From Paraburkholderia kururiensis JCM 10599 = LMG 19447 (GTDB lineage: Bacteria; Pseudomonadota; Gammaproteobacteria; Burkholderiales; Burkholderiaceae), in contig NZ_RJZE01000024.1 in the NCBI RefSeq assembly GCF_003986935.1, forward strand, positions 62,001-126,000: DNA of 64,000 bases. The letters run 5' to 3'. Within the stretch, counting starts at the first letter, position 1, and every line of letters begins with the position of its first letter. This document shows positions 24,167 through 34,171 of this stretch, in pieces. The notes beneath the pieces were generated by a model. The model was not told the DNA's origin. It ran no database searches and saw nothing but the letters and a program-made list of their open reading frames with translations. The translations under genes and the position numbers were made by a program.

Positions 24167-24912
24167 CGGGTCGCCACGGACGCCTTTCTTTCGTTGTCGA
24201 TCGTGAAGCGCTTGCCGCCATGCTGGCGGAGGGGGCGGATCGACTGCGTATCGACCTGACGGACGCGCAGCGAGCGGCGCTGCTCGATTATGTCGCGCTG
24301 CTCGCAAAGTGGAACGCCGTCTACAACCTGACGGCGATTCGCGATCCGCGCCAGATGCTGATCCAGCATGTGCTCGATTCGCTCGCCATCGTGCCGCACC
24401 TCGCGCCCGAGTTGCCGCGCGAGAGCGCCGTGTCTGTGCTGGACGTCGGTTCCGGCGGCGGGTTGCCGGGAATCGTGCTCGCTATCGCGCTGCCGCAGTG
24501 GTCCATTACGCTGAACGACATCGTCCACAAGAAGACGGCCTTTCAGTCGCAGGCCAAGGCCGAGCTTGGTCTCACCAATCTTTCTGTCGTGACTGGCCGT
24601 GTCGAGTCGCTTCGTCCCGGCATCGAAGTGCCGGGAAAATTCGACGTGATCGTCTCGCGCGCATTCGCAGAACTCGCGGATTTCGTTACACTTGCCCGCA
24701 ACCTTGTTTCCGATCGCGGTGCGATCTGGGCTATGAAGGGCGTGCGACCCGATGCGGAGATCGCTCGCCTGCCAGCCGGTTCGCGCGCGACCCAGGTTGT
24801 GCGTCTCGATGTGCCGTTTCTGGACGCTGAGCGGCATCTTGTCGAGGTACGGGTCGATGCGGGCGGCGTGGCGCCAATGAGCGCGAGCGGAAAAGCTGAG
24901 GATGGCAGTTGA
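24163..24912 (+). CDS. rsmG: 16S rRNA (guanine(527)-N(7))-methyltransferase RsmG (GidB)
   Basis: A 249-residue SAM-dependent methyltransferase that makes m7G527 in 16S rRNA. The SAM-binding motif SVLDVGSGGGLPGIVLAIAL sits near residues 90-108, and the family motifs AKWNAVYNLTAIRDP and VSRAFAELADF are present. Its N-terminus is about 25 residues longer than the shortest homologues. The start overlaps the mnmG stop (ATGA), so it is translated from the same message. Loss of this enzyme gives low-level streptomycin resistance in other bacteria. Confidence 0.96.
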   Translation: MTGRHGRLSFVVDREALAAMLAEGADRLRIDLTDAQRAALLDYVALLAKWNAVYNLTAIRDPRQMLIQHVLDSLAIVPHLAPELPRESAVSVLDVGSGGGLPGIVLAIALPQWSITLNDIVHKKTAFQSQAKAELGLTNLSVVTGRVESLRPGIEVPGKFDVIVSRAFAELADFVTLARNLVSDRGAIWAMKGVRPDAEIARLPAGSRATQVVRLDVPFLDAERHLVEVRVDAGGVAPMSASGKAEDGS

Positions 24913-25064
24913 AGCAGGGAAAAGGGGTAATTTGCCATAAGAAGGCCGGGGATGGCGACTATTAGGCACCGCCGCTACCAGGCTTTGCAGCAATCGGACG
25001 AGAAACAGCGACACCCAGGCAGCATTCACGCAGCAAACCAGCAGCAAACAGGGACACACAAACG

Positions 25065-25835
25065 ATGGCAAAAATCTTCTGCGTGGCGAACCAGAAGGGC
25101 GGAGTCGGGAAGACGACGACAACAGTGAATCTTGCCGCGAGCCTCGCAGCGCAGGGACAGCGGGTTCTGCTCATCGACCTGGACCCGCAGGGCAACGCCA
25201 CCATGGGTAGCGGCATCGACAAGGCCGCCTGCGAAAACACGGTGTACGAGGTGCTGGTTGATGGCGTTTCGGTGGCCGACGCCCGTGTGCGTCCCGCGGC
25301 GGTTACGTACGACGTGTTGCCCGCCAACCGCGAGCTGGCCGGCGCGGAAGTGGAGCTCGTGACGGTCGAAAACCGTGAACGTCAGTTGAAGCAGGCACTC
25401 GCGAACGTCGAGCACGAGTACGACTTCGTGCTCATCGATTGCCCGCCTGCGCTCTCGCTGCTGACGCTGAACGGACTGTGCGCAGCGCACGGCGTGGTCA
25501 TCCCCATGCAGTGCGAGTACTTCGCGCTGGAAGGCCTCTCCGACCTCGTCAACACCATCAAACAGGTTCACGCGAACCTGAATCGGGATTTGAAGGTCAT
25601 CGGCTTGCTGCGCGTGATGTTCGATCCACGCATCACGTTGCAGCAGCAGGTTTCCGACCAGTTGAAGGAACACTTCGGCGACAAGGTGTTCGACGCCGTG
25701 ATCCCGCGCAACGTGCGGCTTGCCGAGGCGCCCAGCTACGGGCTGCCGGGTGTGGTGTTCGACAGCGCATCGCGCGGCGCGCAGGCGTACGTACAGTTCG
25801 GCGCGGAAATGATTGAGCGGGTGCGCGCACTATGA
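25065..25835 (+). CDS. parA: Chromosome partitioning ATPase ParA (Soj)
   Basis: A 256-residue chromosomal ParA. The deviant Walker A KGGVGKTTTTVNLAAS starts at residue 11, with the signature lysine of this class, followed by LLIDLDPQGNATMGSG and the later Walker B-like FVLIDCPPALSLLTLN. It lacks the N-terminal DNA-binding extension of plasmid type Ia ParA proteins, which fits a chromosomal Soj type. It binds DNA non-specifically as an ATP dimer and is driven off by ParB, moving parS-ParB complexes toward the poles. Its stop lies next to the parB start region, and two parS sites lie within 3 kb upstream. Confidence 0.96.
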   Translation: MAKIFCVANQKGGVGKTTTTVNLAASLAAQGQRVLLIDLDPQGNATMGSGIDKAACENTVYEVLVDGVSVADARVRPAAVTYDVLPANRELAGAEVELVTVENRERQLKQALANVEHEYDFVLIDCPPALSLLTLNGLCAAHGVVIPMQCEYFALEGLSDLVNTIKQVHANLNRDLKVIGLLRVMFDPRITLQQQVSDQLKEHFGDKVFDAVIPRNVRLAEAPSYGLPGVVFDSASRGAQAYVQFGAEMIERVRAL

Positions 25836-25873
25836 CGCGCGGCCTTTCACCCAAAGCGGAGCGGGGAAGCACC

Positions 25874-26764
25874 ATGAACGCAGTAGCAAGGAAGAAGGGA
25901 CTGGGCCGCGGACTCGAAGCGCTGCTAGGCGGCAGCGCCGACATCACCGAGGCCGTGAAGATCGAGGGCGCGCCGAACACGCTGCCGCTTGCGAAGCTTC
26001 AGCCAGGCAAGTACCAGCCGCGCACACGAATGGACGAGGGTGCACTGCAGGAGCTTGCCGCCAGTATCCGCGCGCAGGGCCTGATGCAGCCGATCCTCGT
26101 GCGTCCGGTTGCAGTGGACAAGTTCGAGATCATTGCGGGCGAGCGGCGCTTCCGTGCGGCACGCCTTGCAGGCCTCGACGAAGTGCCGGTACTCGTGAAG
26201 GACGTGCCGGACCAGGCTGCCGCCGCAATGGCGCTGATCGAAAACATCCAGCGCGAAGACCTGAATCCGCTCGAAGAGGCGCAGGGTATCCAGCGCCTGC
26301 TCGACGAATTCAATTTCACGCACGAGCAGGCGGCCGAATCGGTGGGACGTTCGCGTAGCGCGGTGTCGAACCTGCTGCGTCTGCTGAATCTCGCTGCGCC
26401 TGTGCAGACCATGCTGTTGGCCGGCGATCTCGACATGGGCCACGCGCGCGCGCTGCTTGCCGTGGACGCCGCAACCCAGATCGCGCTCGCCAACCAGGTG
26501 GTGAACAAGCGGATGTCCGTGCGCGAGACCGAAAAGCTCGTGACGGCGACCACCAAGGCCGCGCCCGCCGTGAAGGCGCGTGCCAATCATGACGGTGGGC
26601 GCGACACGCGGCGTCTCGAGGAAGAGCTGTCCGACCTGCTCGCGTCGACCGTCAAGATCAAGCTGGGACGCCGCGGTCGTGGTCAGGTGACCATCGACTT
26701 CGGCGATCTCGACTCGCTCGAAGGCATTCTCGCGCGCCTGCGCGGGAACATGGCCGCCGCTTGA
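25874..26764 (+). CDS. parB: Chromosome partitioning protein ParB (Spo0J)
   Basis: A 296-residue ParB. The basic N-terminal ParA-stimulating segment RKKGLGRGLEALLGG is followed by the CTPase/ParB domain with LQPGKYQPRT and GERRFRAARLAG, the helix-turn-helix FTHEQAAESVGRSRSAVSNL that reads parS, and a C-terminal dimerisation domain. ParB loads at parS as a CTP-dependent clamp and spreads. The ATG at 25874 (GGGGAAG upstream) gives the common MNAVARKKGLGRG start; an in-frame ATG at 25832 overlapping the parA stop would add 14 residues. Acts on the parS sites at 22052 and 23623. Confidence 0.96.
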   Translation: MNAVARKKGLGRGLEALLGGSADITEAVKIEGAPNTLPLAKLQPGKYQPRTRMDEGALQELAASIRAQGLMQPILVRPVAVDKFEIIAGERRFRAARLAGLDEVPVLVKDVPDQAAAAMALIENIQREDLNPLEEAQGIQRLLDEFNFTHEQAAESVGRSRSAVSNLLRLLNLAAPVQTMLLAGDLDMGHARALLAVDAATQIALANQVVNKRMSVRETEKLVTATTKAAPAVKARANHDGGRDTRRLEEELSDLLASTVKIKLGRRGRGQVTIDFGDLDSLEGILARLRGNMAAA

Positions 26765-26817
26765 GGCGGTCTCCTGTCCGGCTGTCCAAAACGCCGCCCA
26801 TCTCAGGTCGTTCCATC

Positions 26818-27966
26818 GTGCCAGTTTCCGAACCTACCGCGAAGACGCGGGGCGGCCCCGTGGGTGCCGCTCTTGCACTTGCTGCCAAAGAGCCGGTCCT
26901 CGCGATCCTCGTGATCGCGCTTGCCGCGCTGCAACTTTTCCATCCTCGTGAATGGGCGTCGCTGCCAGGCCTGATCGACTGGCAGACCGTGCTCACGCTG
27001 ACGGGGTTGCTGATTCTCACAAAGGCCGTCGAATACTCAGGATTCCTGATGTGGCTCGCGCATCGCGTGGTGCATCACATCCACTCCGAACGCGCGCTCG
27101 CGTTTCTGCTGATCGCGCTTGCGGCCGCACTCTCGACGCTGCTCACCAACGACGTCGCCCTTTTCGTCGTCGTGCCGCTCGTGCTGTCGCTGAACCGGCT
27201 GACGCCGTTGCCCGTGCGGCGGCTCGTGATCTACATCGCGCTCGCGGTCAACGCAGGGTCGATCCTCACCCCGCTCGGCAATCCGCAGAACCTCTTTCTC
27301 TGGCAGACGAGCGGCGTTTCGTTCGGCCGCTTCGTGATTGCGCTCGCGCCGCTGTGCGCCGTCCTGATGACGATGCTCTTTGTGCTCACGGCAGTGGGGT
27401 TTCGCGCCAAGCCGCTCGATCTGTCGACGGATGTGGAGCCTCACGCCGTGGACCGGCGCGTCGCCGGCGTGGCCGCCGTGCTGTTTGTGGCGTTCGTGCT
27501 GCTGGCGGACGCGCATCGCGCCGGCATCGCACTCGCCGGCGTGGCAGCGGGCTTCCTGTTCTGGCGCCCGCGCGTGGTGCTGAAGATCGACTGGCTGTTG
27601 CTGCTCATCTTCGTGCTGATGTTCATTGTGCTGCGCAGCGCGGCCGCGCTGCCGTGGGTGCACGACGCGATCGGACGCATCGGGCTTGGCACGCCACTGC
27701 GCGCTTATGTCGCAGGGGCGGTGCTGTCGCAGGGAATCAGCAATGTGCCCGCCGCGATCATGCTGGCCGAGTTCACCAAAGATTGGCGCGCGCTCGCGTT
27801 CGGTGTGAGCGTGGGCGGTTTCGGCATCGCCATCGGCTCGCTCGCGAATCTGATTGCCGTGCGCCTTTCCGGCGAGCGCGGCATGTGGCTGCCGTTTCAT
27901 CTCGTTTCTGTGCCGTTCTGGCTGGTGAGCGCAGTACTGGGTGGCTGGCTGCTGTTGCAGTTTTGA
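26818..27966 (+). CDS. SLC13/ArsB-type anion transporter
   Basis: A polytopic membrane protein of 382 residues (from the GTG at 26818; a TTG overlapping the parB stop would give 401). About ten to eleven hydrophobic segments are visible. Family marks are LTNDVALFVVVPLVL and GSILTPLGNPQNLFLWQTSG in the first half and GISNVPAAIMLAEF in the second, the two inverted substrate-binding loops of the ion transporter superfamily that contains ArsB, CitM and SLC13 carriers. Substrate may be a di- or tricarboxylate or another anion and cannot be fixed. It lies between parB and the ATP synthase operon, as in related genomes. Confidence 0.82.
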   Translation: MPVSEPTAKTRGGPVGAALALAAKEPVLAILVIALAALQLFHPREWASLPGLIDWQTVLTLTGLLILTKAVEYSGFLMWLAHRVVHHIHSERALAFLLIALAAALSTLLTNDVALFVVVPLVLSLNRLTPLPVRRLVIYIALAVNAGSILTPLGNPQNLFLWQTSGVSFGRFVIALAPLCAVLMTMLFVLTAVGFRAKPLDLSTDVEPHAVDRRVAGVAAVLFVAFVLLADAHRAGIALAGVAAGFLFWRPRVVLKIDWLLLLIFVLMFIVLRSAAALPWVHDAIGRIGLGTPLRAYVAGAVLSQGISNVPAAIMLAEFTKDWRALAFGVSVGGFGIAIGSLANLIAVRLSGERGMWLPFHLVSVPFWLVSAVLGGWLLLQF

Positions 27967-28249
27967 GGCGAGCAGATTGCCGGGACCGCGCACGGGCGTT
28001 GCCTGCGGGCCCGCGAACGTCTCTTATCGAAAACGCTGCGACCGACCCCGACCCATCGCGATTTCCCATGCAGCCAGCATGGGCGACGACGTTGCATAGA
28101 GTCCCAGGCAGGCGCCTGGGACGACGTCTTGCGACCGGTTGGCGAGCTGTTGACAGAGTCCCTTACAGTTGCCGCCGAGCCCCTGTTTTGAGGCTGCTTT
28201 TTCGCATCATGAAGCCTCGTTTCACGGGTTTATTGAACGACCTAAAATC
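27967..28249. other. Non-coding region upstream of the ATP synthase promoter
   Basis: Contains a perfect 9-bp hairpin GTCCCAGGC / GCCTGGGAC at 28101-28122 with a 4-base loop and no T-run, flanked by ACGACGT copies. No open frame with a ribosome site was found. Confidence 0.4.
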
Positions 28250-28278
28250 TTGAATTGGCTGCAACTATCGCTTACAAT
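28250..28278 (+). promoter_or_regulatory. Sigma70 promoter of the ATP synthase operon
   Basis: TTGAAT at 28250-28255 and TACAAT at 28273-28278 with the ideal 17-base spacer. Start of transcription expected near 28285, about 70 bases before atpI. Confidence 0.7.
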
Positions 28279-28354
28279 CGCCCGGATTTATTTGGTAGGC
28301 AGCCACGTAAGCGCAGCGTAAGCGGGCGGGCTAAAACTCTGGACTTTTGCGGAC

Positions 28355-28930
28355 ATGGCGATGGCGGCTCACAGGCCAGAAGGAAGGCCGGGCCAAGCGT
28401 TGAACGGGCCGGGCGGAAAGAATTTTCCTGGCGGCACGCAAGACGGACCAAGCGCAGATTCCGCGTCCGGGCGCACCGATTACAACGCGCAGTGGGATGC
28501 CGACCAGCAGGATAACAACAACATCGTTCCGCTCACGCGGATCGAAGCCGAAAAGCTGTTCGGTCCCAATGTGAGTCGCCCATCGCGCGTCACGCCCTTC
28601 CGGGTTGTGGCTGCGCAAGTGGTTTTGTCCCTGGTTGCTACGCTGGTGTGGTGGCTGTTCTACAAGCCGCCGGGCGCTGCTGCGCTGTCAGCCTTCCTGG
28701 GGGGAGCGATTTGCTGGGTCCCGGGTGCACTGTTCGCCGCGCGGCTGAAGACGCCGGGCGCGGGTGCCACGGTGATGAACTGGATGCTCGGCGAAGCGTT
28801 CAAGATGGGCGCGACCATCGCGATGTTCGTTGCCATCGCGTTTTGGTATCGCGACGTGCAGTGGGTTCCGCTGCTCGTGACCTACCTGATCGCGCTAAAG
28901 ACGTACTGGATTGCGCTCGCATGGCGTTGA
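28355..28930 (+). CDS. atpI: ATP synthase protein I
   Basis: First gene of the atp operon; a 191-residue membrane protein of the AtpI family that helps assemble the c-ring. The four membrane segments lie in the C-terminal 110 residues (FRVVAAQVVLSLVATLVWWLF, AALSAFLGGAICWVPGALFA, MGATIAMFVAIAFWY, VPLLVTYLIALKTYWIALAW). About 75 hydrophilic Gly/Asn/Asp/Gln-rich residues precede them, an extension not present in the E. coli protein of about 125 residues. The ribosome site before 28355 is weak and a second ATG follows two codons later. Not essential for the catalytic complex. Confidence 0.88.
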   Translation: MAMAAHRPEGRPGQALNGPGGKNFPGGTQDGPSADSASGRTDYNAQWDADQQDNNNIVPLTRIEAEKLFGPNVSRPSRVTPFRVVAAQVVLSLVATLVWWLFYKPPGAAALSAFLGGAICWVPGALFAARLKTPGAGATVMNWMLGEAFKMGATIAMFVAIAFWYRDVQWVPLLVTYLIALKTYWIALAWR

Positions 28931-29072
28931 GCGTGAAGCGCACCGTGGCGCGGATAACCGCGACGCAATGCGCAGCAGAAGAGACAACAGGCCGGCGCCT
29001 CACGTTGCGGCGGCCATGAGGAGCGCGGGCCGGCCGGTGTGGTCAACATGACCCGCACGGTCCGCGGCGGCG

Positions 29073-29103
29073 CGCTTTCGTCACACATGTACGGACGAAA
29101 GCG
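29073..29103 (+). other. Hairpin between atpI and atpB
   Basis: Inverted repeat CGCTTTCGTC / GACGAAAGCG, a 10-bp stem with an 11-base loop, 41 bases before atpB. No T-run. Possibly an mRNA processing or stability element that separates the poorly needed atpI from the structural genes. Confidence 0.45.
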
Positions 29104-29144
29104 GCCGGAAAACGATTTTCGACAATTTGGGTGGCGTTAATAAT

Positions 29145-29996
29145 ATGGCAGCTAGCGAAGGCACGCGCGCTCTGGATCCGTCCGAGTACATTGCGCACCA
29201 CTTGCAGAACTTTTCCACCTCGCACCAGACGTCGATCTTCGACCTTCACGTCTGGAATCTGGACACGCTGTTCTGGTCCATTCTGTGCGGCCTCGTCACG
29301 ATCCTGATCCTGCGTCTTGCTGCGCGCAAGGCGACGTCCGGCGTTCCGGGCCGCTTCCAGTGCGCCGTCGAAATGCTGGTTGAAATGGTCGAGGATCAAT
29401 CGAAGGCGATGATCCACGGCAACCGCAAATTCATCGCTCCGCTCGCGCTGACCGTGTTCGTCTGGGTCGCGCTCATGAACTCCCTCGACTTCATTCCCGT
29501 CGACCTCCCGGGCCGGGTGATCGGCTGGCTGGGTCTGTCGGACGTCATCACGCACCACCGCATCGTGCCGACCGCCGACCTCAACGGCACCATCGGCATC
29601 GCGCTCGGCGTGTTCGTGCTGATGATCTATTACAACCTCAAGATCAAGGGCGCCGGCGGCTTCATCCATGAACTCGTCTCCGCTCCGTTCGGCTCGCATC
29701 CGCTGCTGTGGATTCCGAACCTTGCACTGAACATCATCGAGTTCGTCGCGAAGACGGTTTCGCTCGGCATGCGGCTGTTCGGCAACATGTACGCGGGTGA
29801 ACTGCTGTTCCTGCTGATTGCCCTGCTCGGCAGCATCTGGACCTTCGGCGCGGACACGACGGTGCTTGGCTTCATCGGCCACGTGATCGCCGGCAGCGTG
29901 TGGGCCATCTTCCACATCCTGATCGTGCTGCTGCAGGCGTTCATTTTCATGATGCTGACGCTGGTGTACATCGGCCAGGCACACGACTCGCACTAA
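29145..29996 (+). CDS. atpB: F1Fo ATP synthase subunit a
   Basis: A 283-residue Fo subunit that, with the c-ring, forms the proton half-channels. The essential membrane arginine lies in SLGMRLFGNMYAGELLFLL, and the preceding PNLALNIIEFVAKTVS and the final GQAHDSH are typical. About six hydrophobic segments. The start at 29145 (MAASEGTRAL) was chosen over an upstream TTG. The presence of the full gamma-proteobacteria-like gene set downstream shows a standard proton-driven enzyme. Confidence 0.96.
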   Translation: MAASEGTRALDPSEYIAHHLQNFSTSHQTSIFDLHVWNLDTLFWSILCGLVTILILRLAARKATSGVPGRFQCAVEMLVEMVEDQSKAMIHGNRKFIAPLALTVFVWVALMNSLDFIPVDLPGRVIGWLGLSDVITHHRIVPTADLNGTIGIALGVFVLMIYYNLKIKGAGGFIHELVSAPFGSHPLLWIPNLALNIIEFVAKTVSLGMRLFGNMYAGELLFLLIALLGSIWTFGADTTVLGFIGHVIAGSVWAIFHILIVLLQAFIFMMLTLVYIGQAHDSH

Positions 29997-30073
29997 CGCG
30001 CGCGTCAGAACCGCTTTGAGTTTCAGTTAATTTCCAAATCCCAGTTCCCAAGAACTTTCAACAAGGAGTGATC

Positions 30074-30343
30074 ATGCAAGCTTTCATCGCCAACATCCAG
30101 GGTCTGACCGCCATCGGTATCGGCATCATCATCGGCCTGGGTGCAATCGGCGCCTGTATCGGTATCGGCCTGATGGGAGGCAAGTACATCGAAGCCTGCG
30201 CCCGCCAGCCTGAACTGATGAACCCGCTGCAGACGAAGATGTTCCTGCTGGCTGGTCTGATCGACGCGGCGTTCCTGATTGGCGTTGGTGTGGCAATGCT
30301 GTTTGCGTTCGCGAACCCCCTGCTCTCGAAGCTCGCAGGCTAA
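30074..30343 (+). CDS. atpE: F1Fo ATP synthase subunit c
   Basis: An 89-residue proteolipid hairpin. Two membrane helices flank the polar loop ARQPELMNP; the proton-carrying carboxylate is Asp64 in AGLIDAAFLIG. The Asp, and no Gln/Glu sodium-ligand pattern, points to a proton-specific ring. The Gly-rich first helix (GIGIIIGLGAIGACIGIG) packs the ring. A strong AAGGAG lies five bases before the ATG, suited to the many copies per complex. Two hairpins follow the gene. Confidence 0.97.
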   Translation: MQAFIANIQGLTAIGIGIIIGLGAIGACIGIGLMGGKYIEACARQPELMNPLQTKMFLLAGLIDAAFLIGVGVAMLFAFANPLLSKLAG

Positions 30344-30358
30344 GGTTCCCCGGAAAGT

Positions 30359-30438
30359 TGCGCCTCGTCTATAACAGGGATGAGGCGCAGGGCGGAACGG
30401 GTGCCGGGGCGCTGATCGAGTTCGCATCGATGAGCGCC
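30359..30438 (+). other. Two strong hairpins in the atpE-atpF gap
   Basis: First stem TGCGCCTCGTC / GATGAGGCGCA (30359-30369 and 30379-30389; 11 pairs with one G-U). Second stem GGCGCTGATCGA / TCGATGAGCGCC (30408-30419 and 30427-30438; 11 of 12 paired). Neither has a T-run. They fill most of a 140-base gap and would suit 3' protection of an abundant atpE message. Confidence 0.6.
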
Positions 30439-30483
30439 TTGCCGTTTCAATTCCCTGAAAAACGCAACGTTTAAGGAAACACC

Positions 30484-30954
30484 GTGAATCTCAACGCAAC
30501 CTTGTTTGCGCAAATGGTCGTGTTCCTGATCCTCGCGTGGTTCACGATGAAGTTCGTGTGGCCGCCGCTGATCAACGCCCTCGACGAGCGCTCGAAGAAG
30601 ATCGCCGACGGCCTCGCCGCCGCCGAGAAGGGCAAACACGAACTCGAAGCAGCGCACAAGCGCGTCGGCGAAGAACTCGCTGTGGCGCGCAACGAGGGTC
30701 AGCAACGTATCGCCGAAGCGGAAAAGCGCGCTGTCGTGGTCGCCGACGAAATCAAGGCGCAGGCCCAGGCCGAAGCCGCACGCATCGTCGCGCAGGCCAA
30801 GGCGGATGCCGAGCAGCAAGTCGTGAAGGCGCGCGAAACGCTGCGTGCCGAAGTGGCCGCACTCGCCGTGAAGGGCGCCGAGCAGATCCTGAAGCGCGAG
30901 ATCGACCAGACGGCGCACGCCGAACTGCTCAATCAACTCAAAGCCGAGCTCTGA
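30484..30954 (+). CDS. atpF: F1Fo ATP synthase subunit b
   Basis: A 156-residue peripheral-stalk subunit. One N-terminal membrane segment (LFAQMVVFLILAWFTMKFVWP) is followed by a long charged coiled coil rich in Ala, Glu and Lys heptads, ending in LKAEL. It dimerises and links Fo to the delta subunit. The start is GTG at 30484 with AAGGA upstream. Normal length, and the only b-type gene in the operon, so the stalk is a homodimer. Confidence 0.96.
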   Translation: MNLNATLFAQMVVFLILAWFTMKFVWPPLINALDERSKKIADGLAAAEKGKHELEAAHKRVGEELAVARNEGQQRIAEAEKRAVVVADEIKAQAQAEAARIVAQAKADAEQQVVKARETLRAEVAALAVKGAEQILKREIDQTAHAELLNQLKAEL

Positions 30955-30956
30955 TC

Positions 30957-31496
30957 ATGGCCGAACTTGCAACCGTTGCCCGCCCGTATGCGGAAGCGCT
31001 GTTCGGCGTGGCCGAAGCTGGTGACATCGCCGCCTGGTCCACGCTCGTAGAGGAGCTGGCACAGGTTGCGCGTCTGCCCGAAGTGCTGTCGATCGCATCG
31101 AGCCCGAAAGTTGGCCGTCAGCAGGTGAGCGAGCTGCTGCTCAGCGCGGTGAAGTCGCCGCTGAAGGACAGCCCGCAGGCCAAGAATTTCGTCCAGATGC
31201 TCGTCGACAACCATCGGCTGCAGTTGTTGCCGGAAATCGCGCAGCAGTTCGAAGAGTTGAAGAACGCCCGTGAAGGCGCGGCGGATGTGCTGATCGTCAG
31301 CGCCTTTCCGCTCGAGGGCGAGCCGTTGAACCAGCTGGTCGCCAGCCTCGAACGCAAGTTCCAACGCAAGCTGAAACCCACCGTAGAAGTCGATTCGTCG
31401 CTGATCGGCGGCGTGCGCGTTACGGTCGGTGACGAAGTGCTCGATACCTCGGTCCGCGCGCGGCTCGCCCGCATGCAGACGGCTCTTACCGCCTGA
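30957..31496 (+). CDS. atpH: F1Fo ATP synthase subunit delta
   Basis: A 179-residue subunit sitting on top of F1 and joining it to subunit b. The N-terminal TVARPYAEALFGVAEAG and the C-terminal signature KRKLKPTVEVDSSLIGGVRVTV-type segment (LIGGVRVTVGDEVLDTSVRARL) are typical. The ATG follows the atpF stop by two bases. Complete and undamaged. Confidence 0.96.
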   Translation: MAELATVARPYAEALFGVAEAGDIAAWSTLVEELAQVARLPEVLSIASSPKVGRQQVSELLLSAVKSPLKDSPQAKNFVQMLVDNHRLQLLPEIAQQFEELKNAREGAADVLIVSAFPLEGEPLNQLVASLERKFQRKLKPTVEVDSSLIGGVRVTVGDEVLDTSVRARLARMQTALTA

Positions 31497-31544
31497 CGCG
31501 CATGCCCGCTGGCACGCAACAGAATTGATTATCAGGAGCGAATA

Positions 31545-33086
<1,542 letters not shown>

Positions 33087-33180
33087 TCCCCTGTCCGCGA
33101 GTCATCAACGATAAACGGACCTGGAGGCGCAGCGGGCGGCACGCAAGTGCACCCGCCGCGCTTCGATCAAGGAGCAAGCA

Positions 33181-34065
33181 ATGGCTGGAATGAAGGAAAT
33201 TCGCGGCAAGATCAAGAGCGTGCAAAACACGCGCAAGATCACGAAGGCGATGGAGATGGTGGCCGCGTCCAAGATGCGCCGCGCTCAGGAGCGCATGCGC
33301 GCTGCTCGCCCGTATGCCGACAAGGTCCGCGACATCGCTGCGCACATGAGCAGCGCGAACCCCGAGTATCGTCATCCGTTCATGGTGGCCAACACCGGGG
33401 CGAAGACGGCGGGCGTGATTCTCGTCACGACGGACAAGGGTCTGTGCGGCGGCATGAACACGAACGTGCTGCGTGCCACGCTGAACAAGTTCAAGGAACT
33501 CGAAGGCGAAGGCAAGTCGATCGAGGCAACGGCGATCGGTAGCAAGGGTCTCGGTTTTCTGAACCGTATCCGCGCGAAGGTGGTGTCGAACGTCGTGCAG
33601 ATGGGCGACACGCCGCACCTCGAAAAGCTGATCGGCGCGGTGAAGGTGCAGCTCGACCAGTATTCGGAAGGCAAGATCTCGGCGGTGTATCTCGCGTACA
33701 CGCGCTTCGTCAACACGATGAAGCAGGAGCCGGTGATCGAGCAGCTGCTGCCGTTGTCGGCCGAGCGCTTCGAAAGCAGGGAAGGCGACGGTACGACGCC
33801 GAAGACTTCGTGGGACTACATCTACGAGCCGGACCCGCAGGCCGTGGTGGACGAACTGCTGGTGCGCTACGTCGAAGCGCTCGTCTACCAGGCCGTGGCC
33901 GAAAACATGGCTTCGGAACAGTCGGCGCGGATGGTGGCGATGAAGGCCGCTTCGGACAACGCGAAGACCGTGATCAACGAACTGCAGCTCTCGTACAACA
34001 AGAGCCGTCAGGCCGCGATTACGAAGGAACTGTCGGAAATCGTGAGCGGCGCGGCGGCAGTCTGA
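33181..34065 (+). CDS. atpG: F1Fo ATP synthase subunit gamma
   Basis: A 294-residue central-shaft subunit. The N-terminal helix MAGMKEIRGKIKSVQNTRKI and TKAMEMVAASKMRRAQ, and the C-terminal helix with the signature RMVAMKAASDNAKTVINELQL, form the rotating coiled coil; the middle is the Rossmann-like domain (VILVTTDKGLCGGMN). Its rotation drives conformational change in the alpha-beta ring. A ribosome site AAGGAGCAA precedes the ATG. Confidence 0.97.
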   Translation: MAGMKEIRGKIKSVQNTRKITKAMEMVAASKMRRAQERMRAARPYADKVRDIAAHMSSANPEYRHPFMVANTGAKTAGVILVTTDKGLCGGMNTNVLRATLNKFKELEGEGKSIEATAIGSKGLGFLNRIRAKVVSNVVQMGDTPHLEKLIGAVKVQLDQYSEGKISAVYLAYTRFVNTMKQEPVIEQLLPLSAERFESREGDGTTPKTSWDYIYEPDPQAVVDELLVRYVEALVYQAVAENMASEQSARMVAMKAASDNAKTVINELQLSYNKSRQAAITKELSEIVSGAAAV

Positions 34066-34171
34066 CCGCGACGGTGCGGCCAGACAGGCGCGAGACGAAA
34101 CGTCCCCGTAGCCGGGCGCTCGAGATGGCGCCCTAGCGCGAGTGAAGAATCAGGTATCTAAAGGAAAAGCG

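Noticed and set aside
28150..28178. A perfect TTGACA at 28150-28155 upstream of the atp operon
   Set aside because: No -10 hexamer at 16-18 bases; the TTGAAT/TACAAT pair at 28250-28278 is a far better promoter.
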